Shown here: positions 1 through 11,500 of the stretch, piece by piece
Numbering within the stretch: the stretch's first letter is position 1
Layout: every line of letters begins with the position of its first letter
NCBI RefSeq assembly: GCF_946480385.1
Contig: NZ_CAMLJP010000040.1
Span: 1 to 49,345 of the forward strand
DNA: 49,345 nucleotides
Source of the DNA: an uncultured Azospirillum sp.
GTDB lineage: Bacteria > Pseudomonadota > Alphaproteobacteria > Azospirillales > Azospirillaceae
Direction: 5' to 3'
Position numbers and translations under genes: made by a program
The notes under the pieces: generated by a model
Seen by the model: only the letters and a program-made list of their open reading frames with translations
The model's database searches: none
Told to the model about the DNA's origin: nothing

Positions 1-350
<350 letters not shown>

Positions 351-378
351 TTGCTGCTGATCCCGTAGGCTGAACTGG

Positions 379-415
379 AAAGGCCGCCCCCTCCGGCTGG
401 AAGGGGCGGCCTTTT
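379..415. terminator. Bidirectional intrinsic terminator between ettA and the DUF2382 operon
   Basis: A perfect 12-bp inverted repeat (AAAGGCCGCCCC at 379-390 and GGGGCGGCCTTT at 403-414) with a 12-base loop is followed on the plus strand by a T run. On the minus strand it lies just past the stop of the DUF2382 gene, so it can serve both convergent genes. Confidence 0.85.
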
Positions 416-440
416 TCATGACCGCGAACGGTCAAACCCA

Positions 441-1565
441 TCAGCGGGTGACGTCGTCCGACCGGTCGGTGCGGCGGTCGCGCAGGTTTTCGTCCCGCGT
501 GTCCTCGACCTCCACCTCGGTGCGGCGGACGGTGTCGCGGACGCTCTGGGCGCGCTCCTCGACGTCCTTGCGGACCACGACCGTCTCGCGGACATGGGCG
601 GTCTTGCTGACAACCGCTTCCTCGTCGGTCTCCGTCACCTCGATGGTGCGCTCGCGGAAGGCGTCGGCGGGAACGTCCGCACTGCCTTCGACCATACCGC
701 CGGGGCGGGGCTCGACGGTGACCGTCTCGTCACGCAGGCGCACCTGCTCCTCGACCGGCGTCTCGACGACATAGCTGCGGACGCGGACGCCACCGCGCTC
801 GACGGTGCGCTTGCCGATGTTGACCTGCTCCTCGACGACCGGAATCTGCTCCTCGCGTTCGAACGTGCCGGTGCGGGTGGTTTCGGTGTTCACGTCACGC
901 ATGGCGGCGGCGGCACCGGTCAGGCCGGTTCCTTCGGTGGCGGTGCGGCCCGGCGAATAGCGCAGCCGCTCCTCTTCCGCCGAACGGTCGTCATAATAAT
1001 CGGCGGTCTCGTCGTAGCCGGTCCAGCCGGACTCGCGATAGGCGCTGCCGCGTTCCTCGACATCCACCACGTTGCCGCGCTCCAGCACCTCCATGGCGCG
1101 GTCGACATCGTCCTCGTCCAGCCGGACCTTCAGCAGCGAGCCGCCGCGGCGGACGCCTTCGGCATAGACCTGCGCATCCTGGTTCGGCACGCCCCAGCCG
1201 GCGAGGCGGGTCAGCATGCCGCCCGAACCGGTGCCTGTCGTGGAGCCCGTGTAGCCAGCGGCTCCCGTCGCGGTCGTGCCGGTCCCCATGCCGCCTCCGG
1301 CGCCCAGACCCATGCCGACGGGCGGCACCGTGTTGGGCGAGGCGACATAGCCGGTGGACAGGTCGGTGCGGGCGGTGCCGCCTGCCGCACCCAGCGAGGC
1401 GTCGCCGGTGGTGGTATCGGTCCTGTCGCTCCAGCCGCCGCCGGACAGGTCGCCGTGCGACAGGATTTCAATGGCACTGGACTCGAGACCGGCGGCCTGC
1501 AGGTCGCGCGAGGCGGTTTCGGCGTCGGATCGGTGGTCGTAGAGGGCGACGATGGTCTTGGTCAT
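441..1565 (-). CDS. DUF2382 (YsnF/AvaK) stress-response protein with general-stress-protein 17M-like N-terminus
   Basis: 374 residues. The first ~40 residues (MTKTIVALYDHRSDAETASRDL) resemble the small alpha/beta unit of general stress protein 17M-like proteins. A Gly/Thr-rich low-complexity stretch follows (about 45-115), then a second 17M-like segment (LAGWGVPNQDAQVYAEGVRRGG, ending GNVVDVEERG). Residues ~235-355 form a DUF2382 domain: charged beta-strand repeats of the type IPVVEEQVNIGKRTVERGGV. DUF2382 proteins are found widely in stress-tolerant bacteria; no biochemical activity is established. It is the last gene of a minus-strand operon, 5 bases after a second DUF2382 gene. The operon lies behind an EcfG-like promoter, which supports a general-stress role (inference). 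Confidence 0.85.
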   Translation of the reverse strand: MTKTIVALYDHRSDAETASRDLQAAGLESSAIEILSHGDLSGGGWSDRTDTTTGDASLGAAGGTARTDLSTGYVASPNTVPPVGMGLGAGGGMGTGTTATGAAGYTGSTTGTGSGGMLTRLAGWGVPNQDAQVYAEGVRRGGSLLKVRLDEDDVDRAMEVLERGNVVDVEERGSAYRESGWTGYDETADYYDDRSAEEERLRYSPGRTATEGTGLTGAAAAMRDVNTETTRTGTFEREEQIPVVEEQVNIGKRTVERGGVRVRSYVVETPVEEQVRLRDETVTVEPRPGGMVEGSADVPADAFRERTIEVTETDEEAVVSKTAHVRETVVVRKDVEERAQSVRDTVRRTEVEVEDTRDENLRDRRTDRSDDVTR

Positions 1566-1570
1566 CGGCT

Positions 1571-2035
1571 TTACTCCTCGGACATGGTCTGATTGGGGGA
1601 CCGGACGGGTGCGGTCGGGGCTGTGACCCGCTCCACCACCGCCTCTTCGGAACGCAGGGTGACGGGCTGCTCGACCTCGACGGTGCGCCGGGATTTGCGG
1701 ATGTGCAGTTCTTCACGGAGAATCAGGCGGCGCTCCACCACCAGCACTTCCTCGACCAGCGGGATCACGGTGACGTCCCCCTCCTGGCGGATGCCGGGAT
1801 GGGCGTCGACCTCCCGGTCGATGGGAACGCGGGTGACAGTGGCCTCTTCATGCTCCAGCGCTTCGCGCACCATCTCTTCGCGTTCGGACACGCGCGTGGT
1901 GACGCGGACGCGGCTTCGTTCCACCCGCTGCTTGCCGACGGTCACCGACTCGTCGCGCAGGGGAATGACCGCATCGCCTTCGCCATCGCCCTTGTCGGCG
2001 CTCCGGGCGAGGGGCGGTCCGTTGTCGGCCGTCAT
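1571..2035 (-). CDS. DUF2382 domain protein (YsnF/AvaK family)
   Basis: 154 residues, essentially one DUF2382 domain: alternating charged strands such as VIPLRDESVTVGKQRVERSRVRV and VIPLVEEVLVVERRLILREELH. It has no signal peptide or membrane segment, so a cytoplasmic location is likely. It lies between a 46-residue membrane peptide gene and the longer DUF2382 protein, with gaps of 19 and 5 bases, so the three are probably co-transcribed. Two DUF2382 proteins of different size in one operon suggest partners or sequential duplication; the function is unknown. Confidence 0.83.
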   Translation of the reverse strand: MTADNGPPLARSADKGDGEGDAVIPLRDESVTVGKQRVERSRVRVTTRVSEREEMVREALEHEEATVTRVPIDREVDAHPGIRQEGDVTVIPLVEEVLVVERRLILREELHIRKSRRTVEVEQPVTLRSEEAVVERVTAPTAPVRSPNQTMSEE

Positions 2036-2054
2036 GGCGGCGGGTGCTGCCGGG

Positions 2055-2195
2055 TCAGCGGAACAGGAGATAGAGGACGATCGCGACCACGATCAGGCCG
2101 ATGATGATCCACATCCAGTTCATGCCCGAACTGCCGGCCCCGCCGTCGGAGCCGTCATACACACCAACTTTCCTGGGCTTCTGTTCGTCTGCCAT
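2055..2195 (-). CDS. Small single-span membrane protein (46 aa), first gene of the DUF2382 operon
   Basis: The reading frame encodes 46 residues: a short charged N-terminus beginning MADEQKPRKVGVYDG, a Gly/Ser linker, then one hydrophobic helix (about 27-44: WMWIIIGLIVVAIVLYLL) ending in FR. A near-ideal ribosome site (AAGGAGG) lies 7 bases before the ATG. It is followed at 19 bases by the first DUF2382 gene, so it shares that operon. The topology predicts a cytoplasmic N-terminal tail. No known family was recognised; a membrane anchor or sensor peptide for the DUF2382 proteins is a guess. Its very good start signal and position support a real gene. Confidence 0.7.
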   Translation of the reverse strand: MADEQKPRKVGVYDGSDGGAGSSGMNWMWIIIGLIVVAIVLYLLFR

Positions 2196-2254
2196 GGGAG
2201 CCTCCTTCGGGTGTCGACCGGCGGGCTCTTGCCCCCATCCGGCGTGCTCCCTTC

Positions 2255-2280
2255 AAACAGGAGGTCCTTTGGATCGTTCC
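2255..2280 (-). promoter_or_regulatory. Candidate EcfG (general stress sigma) promoter
   Basis: On the minus strand GGAAC (2280-2276) is followed after 16 bases by TGTTT (2259-2255). This matches the alphaproteobacterial EcfG consensus GGAAC-N16/17-CGTT except for one base in the -10. It lies about 60 bases before the start of the 46-residue membrane gene and would drive the DUF2382 operon. Confidence 0.55.
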
Positions 2281-2353
2281 CCCTGTTCGTTTCGGAGAAT
2301 CAACGATCCTGTGATTTCGAACGGTTCGGTGGAAGTCGGAATGACTGCCGGCC

Positions 2354-3850
2354 TCAGCCCGCCATCTTCTGGTGTTCCAGGAAGGCGGTCTTCAGCAGCG
2401 CCTTCAGGTCGTCGCCATACTGGTGGAAGCGAACGGACAGCTGGCCGCGCTCCTCGTCGCGATGCAGGACGACCAGATTGGCGACGGCGGCCACCTCCTG
2501 CCGGTCGGCCAGGACGACGCGGGCCCGGAAGGTCTGGCCGCGCTGGTAGGGCTGGTTGACCGCCAGCAGGCACAGCCCGCCCACCGACCAGTTGCGGGCG
2601 GGGAAGCTGCCATGGTCGGTGTGGACGACCATGCCGGGCCGGACGAAGCGCTTCTGCCGCCGCCGTTCCTCCGGCGGGGGAGGGGGGAAGGGACTGGACG
2701 CACCGGGCATGTCGATGCCGGACCGGTCGGTCAAGGCGTTCTTGAACACGGCACCCCGCACCACCGCCGGCCCCATGGTGGAGTCGCGCAGGTCGGAGTC
2801 CGAGAAGTCGGCGCCTTCGAAATTGGCCGGCCAGTCGCGGCCGCCGGCCAGCGGCACCGGGCGGGCGTCCACCCCATTCATCAGCGTATGCGCGAGATAG
2901 GCGCGGCGCAGGGTGGCGCCGCGCAGCACGGCATCGCGCAGGTCGGCCTCGTCCAGATCGATATAGGACAGCTCCGCCATTTCCAGGCTGGCCTTGGTCA
3001 GGCGGGCGCCTGGCAGGCGGCAGCGGCGCAGCCGGGCCGCCGCCAGCGTGCGTCCATGCAGGTCCGCCCCGGCCACCGACACAAGGTCGAGGTCGAGCCG
3101 CGCCCCCTCCGCACCGCCGCTGTCGACCCAACGCTCGTGCCGCTCCACCAGATCCAGAAACTCAGCCACCGGCATCGCGGTGTAGCTGGGCCGGACGATG
3201 GCATCGGGGGGCAGGGCGAAGGGGATGAAGGTGCGGGTCAGGGTGGCGTGGTCCATCACCGTGTTGCCGAACACGGCCCCGTCCAGGTTGGCGCCGCAGA
3301 AATCGGTGCCCATCAGCACGGCCGAAGTCAACTCCGCCCCGGTCAGGTCGGCATCGTTCAGGTCGGCGCCGGTCAGGTCGCAGCCGGAGAAATTGGCGCC
3401 GGCCAGGATCGACCGCTCCATCTTCGCCTCGGTCAGCCGGGTCGTGCCGGTGCCGCGTGCCGTCGGGCTGCCGTCCGTTCCGCCGTTGTCCACCAGTTCG
3501 CCCGCGCGGAAATCGGCGCCGCGCAGGTTGGCGTCGGTCAGCAGCGCGCGGTGCAGGTTGGCGCCGCGCAGGTCGGCGCCGGTGACGATGGCGCCGGTCA
3601 GGTTGACCGCCTCCATATCGGCGCCGAACAGATCGGCCTGCGACAGGTCGGACTTCACCATGCGGGTGTTGCTGAGATTGGCTCCGGCCAGCTTGGCGCC
3701 GGCCAGCGACACGCGCTCCAGGTTCAGCCGTGACAGGTCGCGGAAGCTGAGATCGGCGCGCCGGCCGCTGGACGGGCGCTTCAACCACGCCTGATGCGCC
3801 TGGATGATCGTCCGGAGTTCGTCGATCTCTTTCGGATCGCGTTCGGCCAT
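2354..3850 (-). CDS. Pentapeptide-repeat protein with C-terminal PilZ domain
   Basis: 498 residues if started at MAERDPKEID; an upstream in-frame ATG at 3976 would add 42 residues of non-typical sequence. Pentapeptide repeats A(D/N)LxxA occupy about 30-200 and 255-330. Each block is introduced by a similar header: LRTIIQAHQAWLKRP...RRADL near 12-36, and FLDLVERHERWVDSGG...ARLDL near 230-255. Residues ~396-498 form a PilZ-like domain with the arginine motif RRRQKR and NWSVGG, matching RxxxR and (D/N)xSxxG, the two c-di-GMP contact motifs. The likely role is a c-di-GMP-responsive scaffold built on a right-handed beta-helix; the target is unknown. A diguanylate cyclase lies 10 kb away. There is no signal peptide. 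Confidence 0.82.
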   Translation of the reverse strand: MAERDPKEIDELRTIIQAHQAWLKRPSSGRRADLSFRDLSRLNLERVSLAGAKLAGANLSNTRMVKSDLSQADLFGADMEAVNLTGAIVTGADLRGANLHRALLTDANLRGADFRAGELVDNGGTDGSPTARGTGTTRLTEAKMERSILAGANFSGCDLTGADLNDADLTGAELTSAVLMGTDFCGANLDGAVFGNTVMDHATLTRTFIPFALPPDAIVRPSYTAMPVAEFLDLVERHERWVDSGGAEGARLDLDLVSVAGADLHGRTLAAARLRRCRLPGARLTKASLEMAELSYIDLDEADLRDAVLRGATLRRAYLAHTLMNGVDARPVPLAGGRDWPANFEGADFSDSDLRDSTMGPAVVRGAVFKNALTDRSGIDMPGASSPFPPPPPEERRRQKRFVRPGMVVHTDHGSFPARNWSVGGLCLLAVNQPYQRGQTFRARVVLADRQEVAAVANLVVLHRDEERGQLSVRFHQYGDDLKALLKTAFLEHQKMAG

Positions 3851-3976
3851 GGCGTCGGGTTCCCGGATCCACCGTATGACGAAAGACAGCAGCGTCGCCG
3901 CAACGATAGCCCGTTCGGGCAGGCGCGTCACGGATTCTGAACGGGCGGTCGGCGCCAGTCCCGGCAATCCGGACAA

Positions 3977-4014
3977 GAAAAAGGCCGCCTCCCCTCGGGG
4001 AAAGCGGCCTTTTA
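3977..4014 (-). terminator. Intrinsic terminator after the mla genes
   Basis: Read on the minus strand, a GCCGC/GCGGC-cored hairpin (AAAGGCCGC at 4012-4004 pairing with GCGGCCTTT at 3988-3980) ends in a T run. It lies about 30 bases past the stop of mlaC. A weaker plus-strand terminator from the same hairpin is possible. Confidence 0.8.
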
Positions 4015-4044
4015 CCGATTGTTGTCTGCCCTGCCGCCCGGCCG

Positions 4045-4719
4045 TCAGCCGGCGCGGCCGACCTTCTGGCGCAGCGCCTGGATCAAGCCTTCGACGCGAC
4101 CGCCATTCTGTTCGATGACGGAGGCGAACTCCTGCCGCTGGGTCACGCCCATGCTGACATTCTCAACCACCACGTCGATGATCTTGTAGTCGCCGCCGAC
4201 CTTGCGGACGCGCCAGCTGACATTCACCGGCGGGCCGTTGGGGCGGACGATCTGCGTCGTCACCATGCTGTCCGATTCACCGGCCGGGGTGACGCCGGTG
4301 ATCTTGAAGGTCTCGCCCGAATATTCGACGAAACGCTCGGCATAGGTGTTGACGATCAGCTGTTCGAACAGCTTCTGGTATTCGGCCCGTTGCGCCTCGT
4401 TGGCGCTGTTCCAGTAGCGGCCCAGCACCCAGCGCCCGATGTACGGCACGTCAAAGCCGGCGTACAGCAGCTTGCGGAAGCGCTGGATCGCCTGATCGCG
4501 CGACAGGCTCTTGTCCGAAAAGGTTGCGATGGCGTCGTTCCCCAGTTTCTGGATGAACGAAGCTGCCCCCTGGTCCGCGCTCTGCGCTGCGGCGGGGGAG
4601 ATGAGAGAGTGCCCGGCCCAACCGCTCACCGCGAGCAGGGCAGCGGACGCGACAAACTGGCGGCGTGTCAGCATGATAGGGCGAAAAGTGGCTGTTGCGG
4701 CGGCTTTGTCAACGGTCAT
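4045..4719 (-). CDS. mlaC: Phospholipid-binding periplasmic protein MlaC (Ttg2D family)
   Basis: MlaC shuttles phospholipids across the periplasm between the MlaA outer-membrane complex and the MlaFEDB inner-membrane ABC transporter. Residues typical of the family are FSDKSLSRDQAIQRFRKLL, FDVPYIGRWVLGRYW and the C-terminal IDVVVENVSM. The start is chosen at MTVDKAAATA because AAGG precedes it. A start at MLTRRQFVAS (4674) is also possible and would put the twin-arginine-like signal (TRRQFVASAALLAVSG) at the extreme N-terminus; either way export is predicted, with cleavage near AAAQS. It lies 140 bases downstream of mlaA on the same strand and ends at a terminator. The mlaFED genes are not in the window. 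Confidence 0.88.
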   Translation of the reverse strand: MTVDKAAATATFRPIMLTRRQFVASAALLAVSGWAGHSLISPAAAQSADQGAASFIQKLGNDAIATFSDKSLSRDQAIQRFRKLLYAGFDVPYIGRWVLGRYWNSANEAQRAEYQKLFEQLIVNTYAERFVEYSGETFKITGVTPAGESDSMVTTQIVRPNGPPVNVSWRVRKVGGDYKIIDVVVENVSMGVTQRQEFASVIEQNGGRVEGLIQALRQKVGRAG

Positions 4720-4858
4720 CTGGCCTTTGGGCGGCATCTGAACGCTTTTGGGGCGATCCCGGCCGGGTTGCGGCCCCAGCCCGGCGGACTGGCCGCCGCC
4801 GGTACCGCCGTTCCCGACCGGATGGACAGGGCGCGGCGGTACCGGCACGGTCGAAGTC

Positions 4859-5647
4859 TCAGGGCTTCGGCTGCTGGGTGGAGAAGTCCGGGAATTCCGG
4901 CGTGGTCGGCGCCTTGTTGTTGTTGATCGCCGCGCGGCGCTGCTGCTGGTACAGGCTGCGCACGGTGGCGTAGAAGTCCAGCGAGTTGCGGCGCAGGTCG
5001 TCGACCTCCTTCAGCACTTCCGACCGGCGGTCGATGGCGCTGACGACGCCGCGGGTCATGTAGGCGCCCTTGTGATCGGTGCCGTAGGCCCAGATGCGGA
5101 CCGGGTCGCCGACGGTGTCGACGGCATAGCCGGCGGTGTCGCGCAGGTTCGACGGGCCGAGCAGCGGCAGGACCAGATACGGGCCGTCGCCGACGCCCCA
5201 GACCGCCAGGGTCTGGCCGAAATCCTCCGGCGCGTGCGGGATGCCGGCCTGGGTCGCGACGTCGGCGAGGCCGCCCACGCCCAGGATGGTGTTGGTCATG
5301 AAGCGGCCGGTGGCGTTCGTCGCCCCTTCGACATTGCCCTGCAGCAGGTTGTTGGCGATGTAGAGCGGCGCCATCAGGTTGTCGATGAAGTTGTGGATCG
5401 CGTCGCGGACCGGATCGGGCACGACGCCCACATAAACTTCCGCCGCCGGGCGGATCACCAGCACGTCCGCCGCCTCGTTGGCGGCGAAGACGAAGCGGTT
5501 GGGGATCTCCAGCGGATCGCTGACCCGATAGGCCGCATCCGAAGCACCCGAGTCGCCCGGATTGGTCGCGCAGGCGGTGGCCGTCAGGGCGAAAGCCAGG
5601 ACGGTGGCCGAACGGAGGAGGGAGCGGGAAAGGCTGGCCAGCTTCAT
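4859..5647 (-). CDS. mlaA: MlaA (VacJ) family outer-membrane lipoprotein
   Basis: 262 residues. MlaA is the outer-membrane component that removes mislocalised phospholipids from the outer leaflet and passes them to MlaC. The start at MKLASLSRSL gives a lipoprotein signal with a lipobox-like end (ALTATAC). The upstream in-frame extension (to 5707) is not family-like. Diagnostic segments are DPLEIPNRFVFAANEAAD, RFMTNTILGVGGLADVA, EDFGQTLAVWGVGDGPYLVL and PLLGPSNLRDTAGYAVD. The C-terminus ends in a Gln/Asn/Pro-rich tail. It is first in a two-gene mlaA-mlaC unit transcribed away from the methionine operon. Confidence 0.92.
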   Translation of the reverse strand: MKLASLSRSLLRSATVLAFALTATACATNPGDSGASDAAYRVSDPLEIPNRFVFAANEAADVLVIRPAAEVYVGVVPDPVRDAIHNFIDNLMAPLYIANNLLQGNVEGATNATGRFMTNTILGVGGLADVATQAGIPHAPEDFGQTLAVWGVGDGPYLVLPLLGPSNLRDTAGYAVDTVGDPVRIWAYGTDHKGAYMTRGVVSAIDRRSEVLKEVDDLRRNSLDFYATVRSLYQQQRRAAINNNKAPTTPEFPDFSTQQPKP

Positions 5648-6114
5648 GTGCGACGGCTCTTTATCTGTGGGCTCGACTCGATGCGGGGCGCCGCATGTCC
5701 TGTCCACAACCGAAGACTCCGATGGCCGAAGTCCTCAACCCTGGCAAGGTGGCTACGCGGTCGGGGGGAAGATTGGGCGAGATATCGCAGAATTTCCACC
5801 GTTTCCTGACCTAACACAGGCTTGGCCTTTTGACCAGTATGCGCGGGCTTGCCCTCCGGAACGGTGCGACGATTGTGGCGGCTTTGCCGCAGAACCCTCG
5901 GAAAGCTTGGGTCCGGGCGGTTTGGACCGCTGAACCGCACAGTGAAAGCGGCCCCGCGGAGCCGGTCCGCAGCCTTTGCCGTCGCCCTTAGCGAAAAGCG
6001 GTTTACGACGCATAAAGATATCTTTATATCTGTATCCGGAGCGGCCGGGCATGGTGCATCGGCCGGCCACCACCCTCTCTGGCCCTCTCCCTGGCCCGAA
6101 TCGGACGTGAGGCG
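5648..6114. other. Divergent intergenic region between mlaA and the methionine operon
   Basis: This 467-bp stretch holds no convincing gene; the frames that cross it lack family resemblance and good start signals. It should contain the mlaA promoter and the promoter of the ArsR-methyltransferase/metF/metH operon. The only clear element is the palindrome at 6012-6027. I looked for, and did not recognise, a SAM, SAH or cobalamin riboswitch core. Confidence 0.6.
6012..6027. promoter_or_regulatory. Perfect 16-bp palindrome, candidate operator of the ArsR-methyltransferase regulator
   Basis: ATAAAGATATCTTTAT is a perfect palindrome in otherwise GC-rich DNA, 88 bases before the regulator's ATG. 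TTTACG at 6002-6007 and TTATAT at 6025-6030 are spaced 17 bases apart and could be -35 and -10 elements, so a bound repressor would cover the promoter. ArsR-family regulators bind short AT-rich palindromes of this kind. Autoregulation and control of metF-metH are inferred. Confidence 0.65.
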
Positions 6115-8000
<1,886 letters not shown>

Positions 8001-8010
8001 GGCGCCGGAC

Positions 8011-8036
8011 GCCGCCCCGTGCTATGCTGGGGCGGC
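8011..8036 (+). promoter_or_regulatory. GC hairpin enclosing a -10-like element before the DUF29 gene
   Basis: GCCGCCCC (8011-8018) and GGGGCGGC (8029-8036) pair perfectly around a 10-base loop containing TGCTATGCT, an extended -10-like sequence. A very similar arrangement precedes the MNT gene at 12102-12130. It may be a promoter, a weak terminator or both; the resemblance between the two sites is what makes it notable. Confidence 0.35.
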
Positions 8037-8060
8037 GGACTATCTCGGGAGGGCGATGCC

Positions 8061-8534
8061 ATGGACAGCCGGATCGGATACGACACCGATTTCCTCGCCT
8101 GGACCGAGGAACAGGCCCGCCTGCTGCGCGAGGCGGCGCGAGAGCGCATCAACACGCCCATCGACTGGGAGAATGTCGCGGAGGAGATCGAGAGCATGGG
8201 CCGGTCGGAATTGCGCGCGGTCGAAAGCGCGCTGGTCCGTGTGATCGAGCATCTGCTGAAACTGGAATATTCCCCAGCGGCCGACCCGCGTGGCACCTGG
8301 CGCCGCACCGTCCGCGAGCAGCGCGATCAAACGAATGACGGCATGGAGGACAGCCCCAGTCTCCGCGGCAAGATCGACCTCGCCAAGGCATACAGGCGTG
8401 GCCGCGACTATGCGACGGAAGGGTTGGAGCAGGACAGGCTGCCCTCTGACCTGCTTCCGGCCGATTGCCCCTACTCTATGGAACAGCTTCTCGACGAGGA
8501 CTGGTGGCCCGCCAACCGCCACGGCCTCGCTTAA
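8061..8534 (+). CDS. DUF29 domain-containing protein
   Basis: 157 residues when started at MDSRIGYDTD, which has GGGAGGG 8 bases upstream; the 14 extra codons before it are not family-like. The DUF29 pattern is clear: YDTDFLAWTEEQARLLR, IDWENVAEEIESMGRSELRAVESALVRVIEHLLKL, and the C-terminal LPSDLLPADCPYSMEQLLDEDWWP. DUF29 proteins are predicted helical, often occur in many copies in Azospirillum and cyanobacteria, and have no established function. It lies between metF and metH on the same strand, behind its own hairpin-promoter-like element, so it may be an insertion into the methionine operon rather than part of the pathway. Confidence 0.88.
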   Translation: MDSRIGYDTDFLAWTEEQARLLREAARERINTPIDWENVAEEIESMGRSELRAVESALVRVIEHLLKLEYSPAADPRGTWRRTVREQRDQTNDGMEDSPSLRGKIDLAKAYRRGRDYATEGLEQDRLPSDLLPADCPYSMEQLLDEDWWPANRHGLA

Positions 8535-8582
8535 ACCCGCTTCTGCCCCGACCCCGCCAAATAACGGACAAGACGCATTCCC

Positions 8583-11500
8583 ATGCCCCACATCCTCGAC
8601 ACCCTGCGTGACCGCGTTCTGCTTTGCGACGGCGGGTTCGGCAGCCGCATCCAGGCGCTCGACCTCGACGTCGAGAAGGATTACTGGGGGCACGAGAACT
8701 GCACCGACATCCTGCCGCTGTCGCGCCCGGACATCGTCCGCGACATCCACCGCGGCTATTTCGAAGCCGGCGCCGATATGGTGGAGACCGACACCTTCGG
8801 CGCCTCGCCGGTGACGCTGGGTGAGTTCGGCATCTCCGAGAAGGCCTTCGAGATCAACCAGCGTGCCGTCGAGCTGGCGCGCGAGGCGGCTGAAAGCTTC
8901 AAGGACGGCCAGCCGCGGTTCGTCATCGGCTCCATCGGGCCGGGCACCAAGCTGCCCAGCCTGGGCCACATCGCCTACCAGCCGGCGGAGGACAGCTTCT
9001 ATGTCCAGGCCGCCGGCCTGATCGCCGGCGGCGCCGACGCCATCCTGGTCGAGACCTGCCAGGACCCGCTGCAGATCAAGGCCGCCGTCAACGGCATCAA
9101 GCGCGCCCGGCTGGAAGCCAAGTCCGACACTCCGGTCTTCGTCCAGGTGACGGTCGAGACCACCGGCACGCTGCTGGTCGGCACCGACATCGCCGCGGCG
9201 GCCACGGTCATCCAGGCGTTGGACGTGCCGCTGATGGGCCTGAACTGCGCTACCGGCCCGCTGGAGATGAGCGAGCATGTGCGCTGGCTGTCGCAGAACT
9301 GGCCGGGCCTGATCTCGGTCCAGCCCAATGCCGGCCTGCCGGAACTGGTGGACGGCAAGACGCACTACCCGCTGCGTGCCGACGATTTCGCCCATTGGCT
9401 GGAGCGCTTCGTGTCGGAGGATGGGGTGAACCTCGTCGGCGGCTGCTGCGGCACCAACGTTCCGCACATTGCGGCGGCCAACCAGATGCTGCGCAAGCTG
9501 GCCCCGGCCGGCTCGCACCGCCCGGCGCCGAAGGGCCGCACCGTCCATTGGGTGCCGGCAGTTGCCTCGCTCTACTCCCAGGTCACGCTGCGCCAGGAGA
9601 ACGCCTTCTTCGCCATCGGCGAACGCTGCAACGCCAACGGCTCCAAGAAGTGGCGCGAGCTGCAGGAGAAGAACGATTGGGACGGCTGCGTCGAGATGGC
9701 GCGCGAGCAGGTGAAGGAAGGCAGCCACTCGCTCGACGTCTGCACCGCCTTCGTCGGCCGTGACGAGGTGGCGGAGATGAACGCGGTCATCTCCCGCTTC
9801 GCCGGCTCCGTCACCGCCCCGCTGGTGATCGATTCCACCGAGTACAAGGTACTGGAACAGGCGCTGGCGCTCTATGGCGGCAAGGCGATCCTCAACTCGA
9901 TCAACTTCGAGGACGGCGAGGAGCCGGCACGCAAGCGTCTGGCGCTCGCCAAGAAGTTCGGCGCCGCCGTCATCGCGCTGACGATCGACGAAGAGGGCAT
10001 GGCGAAGACGCCCGACCGCAAGCTCGCCATCGCCAAGCGTCTCTACGATCTGGCGGTGAACGAGTACGGCCTCGCCCCGTCCGACCTGCTGTTCGACCCG
10101 CTGACCTTCACCATCGCCACCGGCAACGAGGACGACCGCAAGCTCGCCATCTGGACGCTGGAAGGCATCGAGGCGATCGCCCGCGAGATGCCCGGTTGCC
10201 AGATCATCCTGGGCCTGTCCAACGTCTCCTTCGGCCTCAACGCGGCGGCGCGCCATGTGCTGAACTCGGTCTTCCTCGACCATGCGGTGAAGAAGGGGAT
10301 GACGGGCGCCATTGTCCACGTCTCCAAGATCCTGCCTCTGCACCAGATCCCCGAGAAGGAGGTCAAGACCGCCGAGGATCTGATCTTCGACCGCCGTGCG
10401 GAAGGCTACGACCCGCTCCAGGCATTCATCGCCCTGTTCGAAGGCCGCAAGGCTGCCGATGCCAAGAAGAAGGCCCGCGCCGAGACCGTCGAGGAACGGC
10501 TGAAGGAGCGCATCGTCGACGGCGACCGCACCGGCCTTGAGGATGACCTCGCCGAGGCGATGAAGACCCATCCGCCGCTGGAGATCATCAACACCTATCT
10601 GCTCGACGGCATGAAGGTGGTGGGCGAGCTGTTCGGCGCCGGCAAGATGCAGCTTCCCTTCGTTCTCCAGTCGGCCGAGACGATGAAGGCTGCCGTGGCG
10701 TGGCTGGAACCCCACATGGAGAAAGTCGAGGGCCAGCAGAAGGGCACGCTGGTTCTCGCCACCGTGAAGGGCGACGTCCACGACATCGGCAAGAACCTCG
10801 TCGACATCATCCTGACCAACAACGGCTACAAGGTCGTCAACCTCGGCATCAAGCAGCCGGTGACCGCCATCATCCAGGCCGCCAAGGAGCACAAGGCGAC
10901 CGCCATCGGCATGTCCGGCCTGCTGGTGAAATCCACCGTGGTGATGCGCGAGAATCTGGAGGAGATGACCCGCGAGGGGCTGGAGGTGCCGGTCCTGCTC
11001 GGCGGCGCCGCCCTGACCCGCGCCTATGTCGAGGGCGACTGCGTGGCCTCTTACGGTTCCGGCCGCGTCGCTTACGCCGGTGATGCCTTCGACGGGCTGA
11101 CCCTGATGGACAAGGTGGTCGAGGGCAGCTTCGACCAGCAGCTCGCCATCCAGCAGGCCAAGCGCGCCGGCAAGGCGACCAACCGCCGCCGCGTGCTGGG
11201 GCAGGCGACCAGCGCCGCCACCGGCCCGGTCGACAAGGACGCCGTCCGCGCCCGCCGCCACCGGCTGGCCGAGGGCGTGCCGGTGCCGACCCCGCCTTTC
11301 TGGGGGCCGAAGCTGATCGACCATGTGCCGCTGAAGACGCTGGTCACCTACCTGAACGAGCGCATGCTCTATCAGCTGCAATGGGGCTACCGGAAGGACG
11401 GCAAGTCCTTCGAGGAGTTCAAGGAGTGGGCGAAGAAGGAGCTGCGGCCGGTGCTCGACCGCATCCTCCAGATCGCGGCGAAGGAGGAAATCCTGCGTCC

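Noticed and set aside
5648..6114. Riboswitch (SAM, SAH or cobalamin) upstream of the methionine operon
   Set aside because: No conserved core was recognised; the palindrome explains regulation better. A covariance-model scan would settle it.
8040..11381. A 1113-codon open frame antisense to metH
   Set aside because: It mirrors metH's codon bias in high-GC DNA, shows no domain resemblance and overlaps an unquestioned gene.
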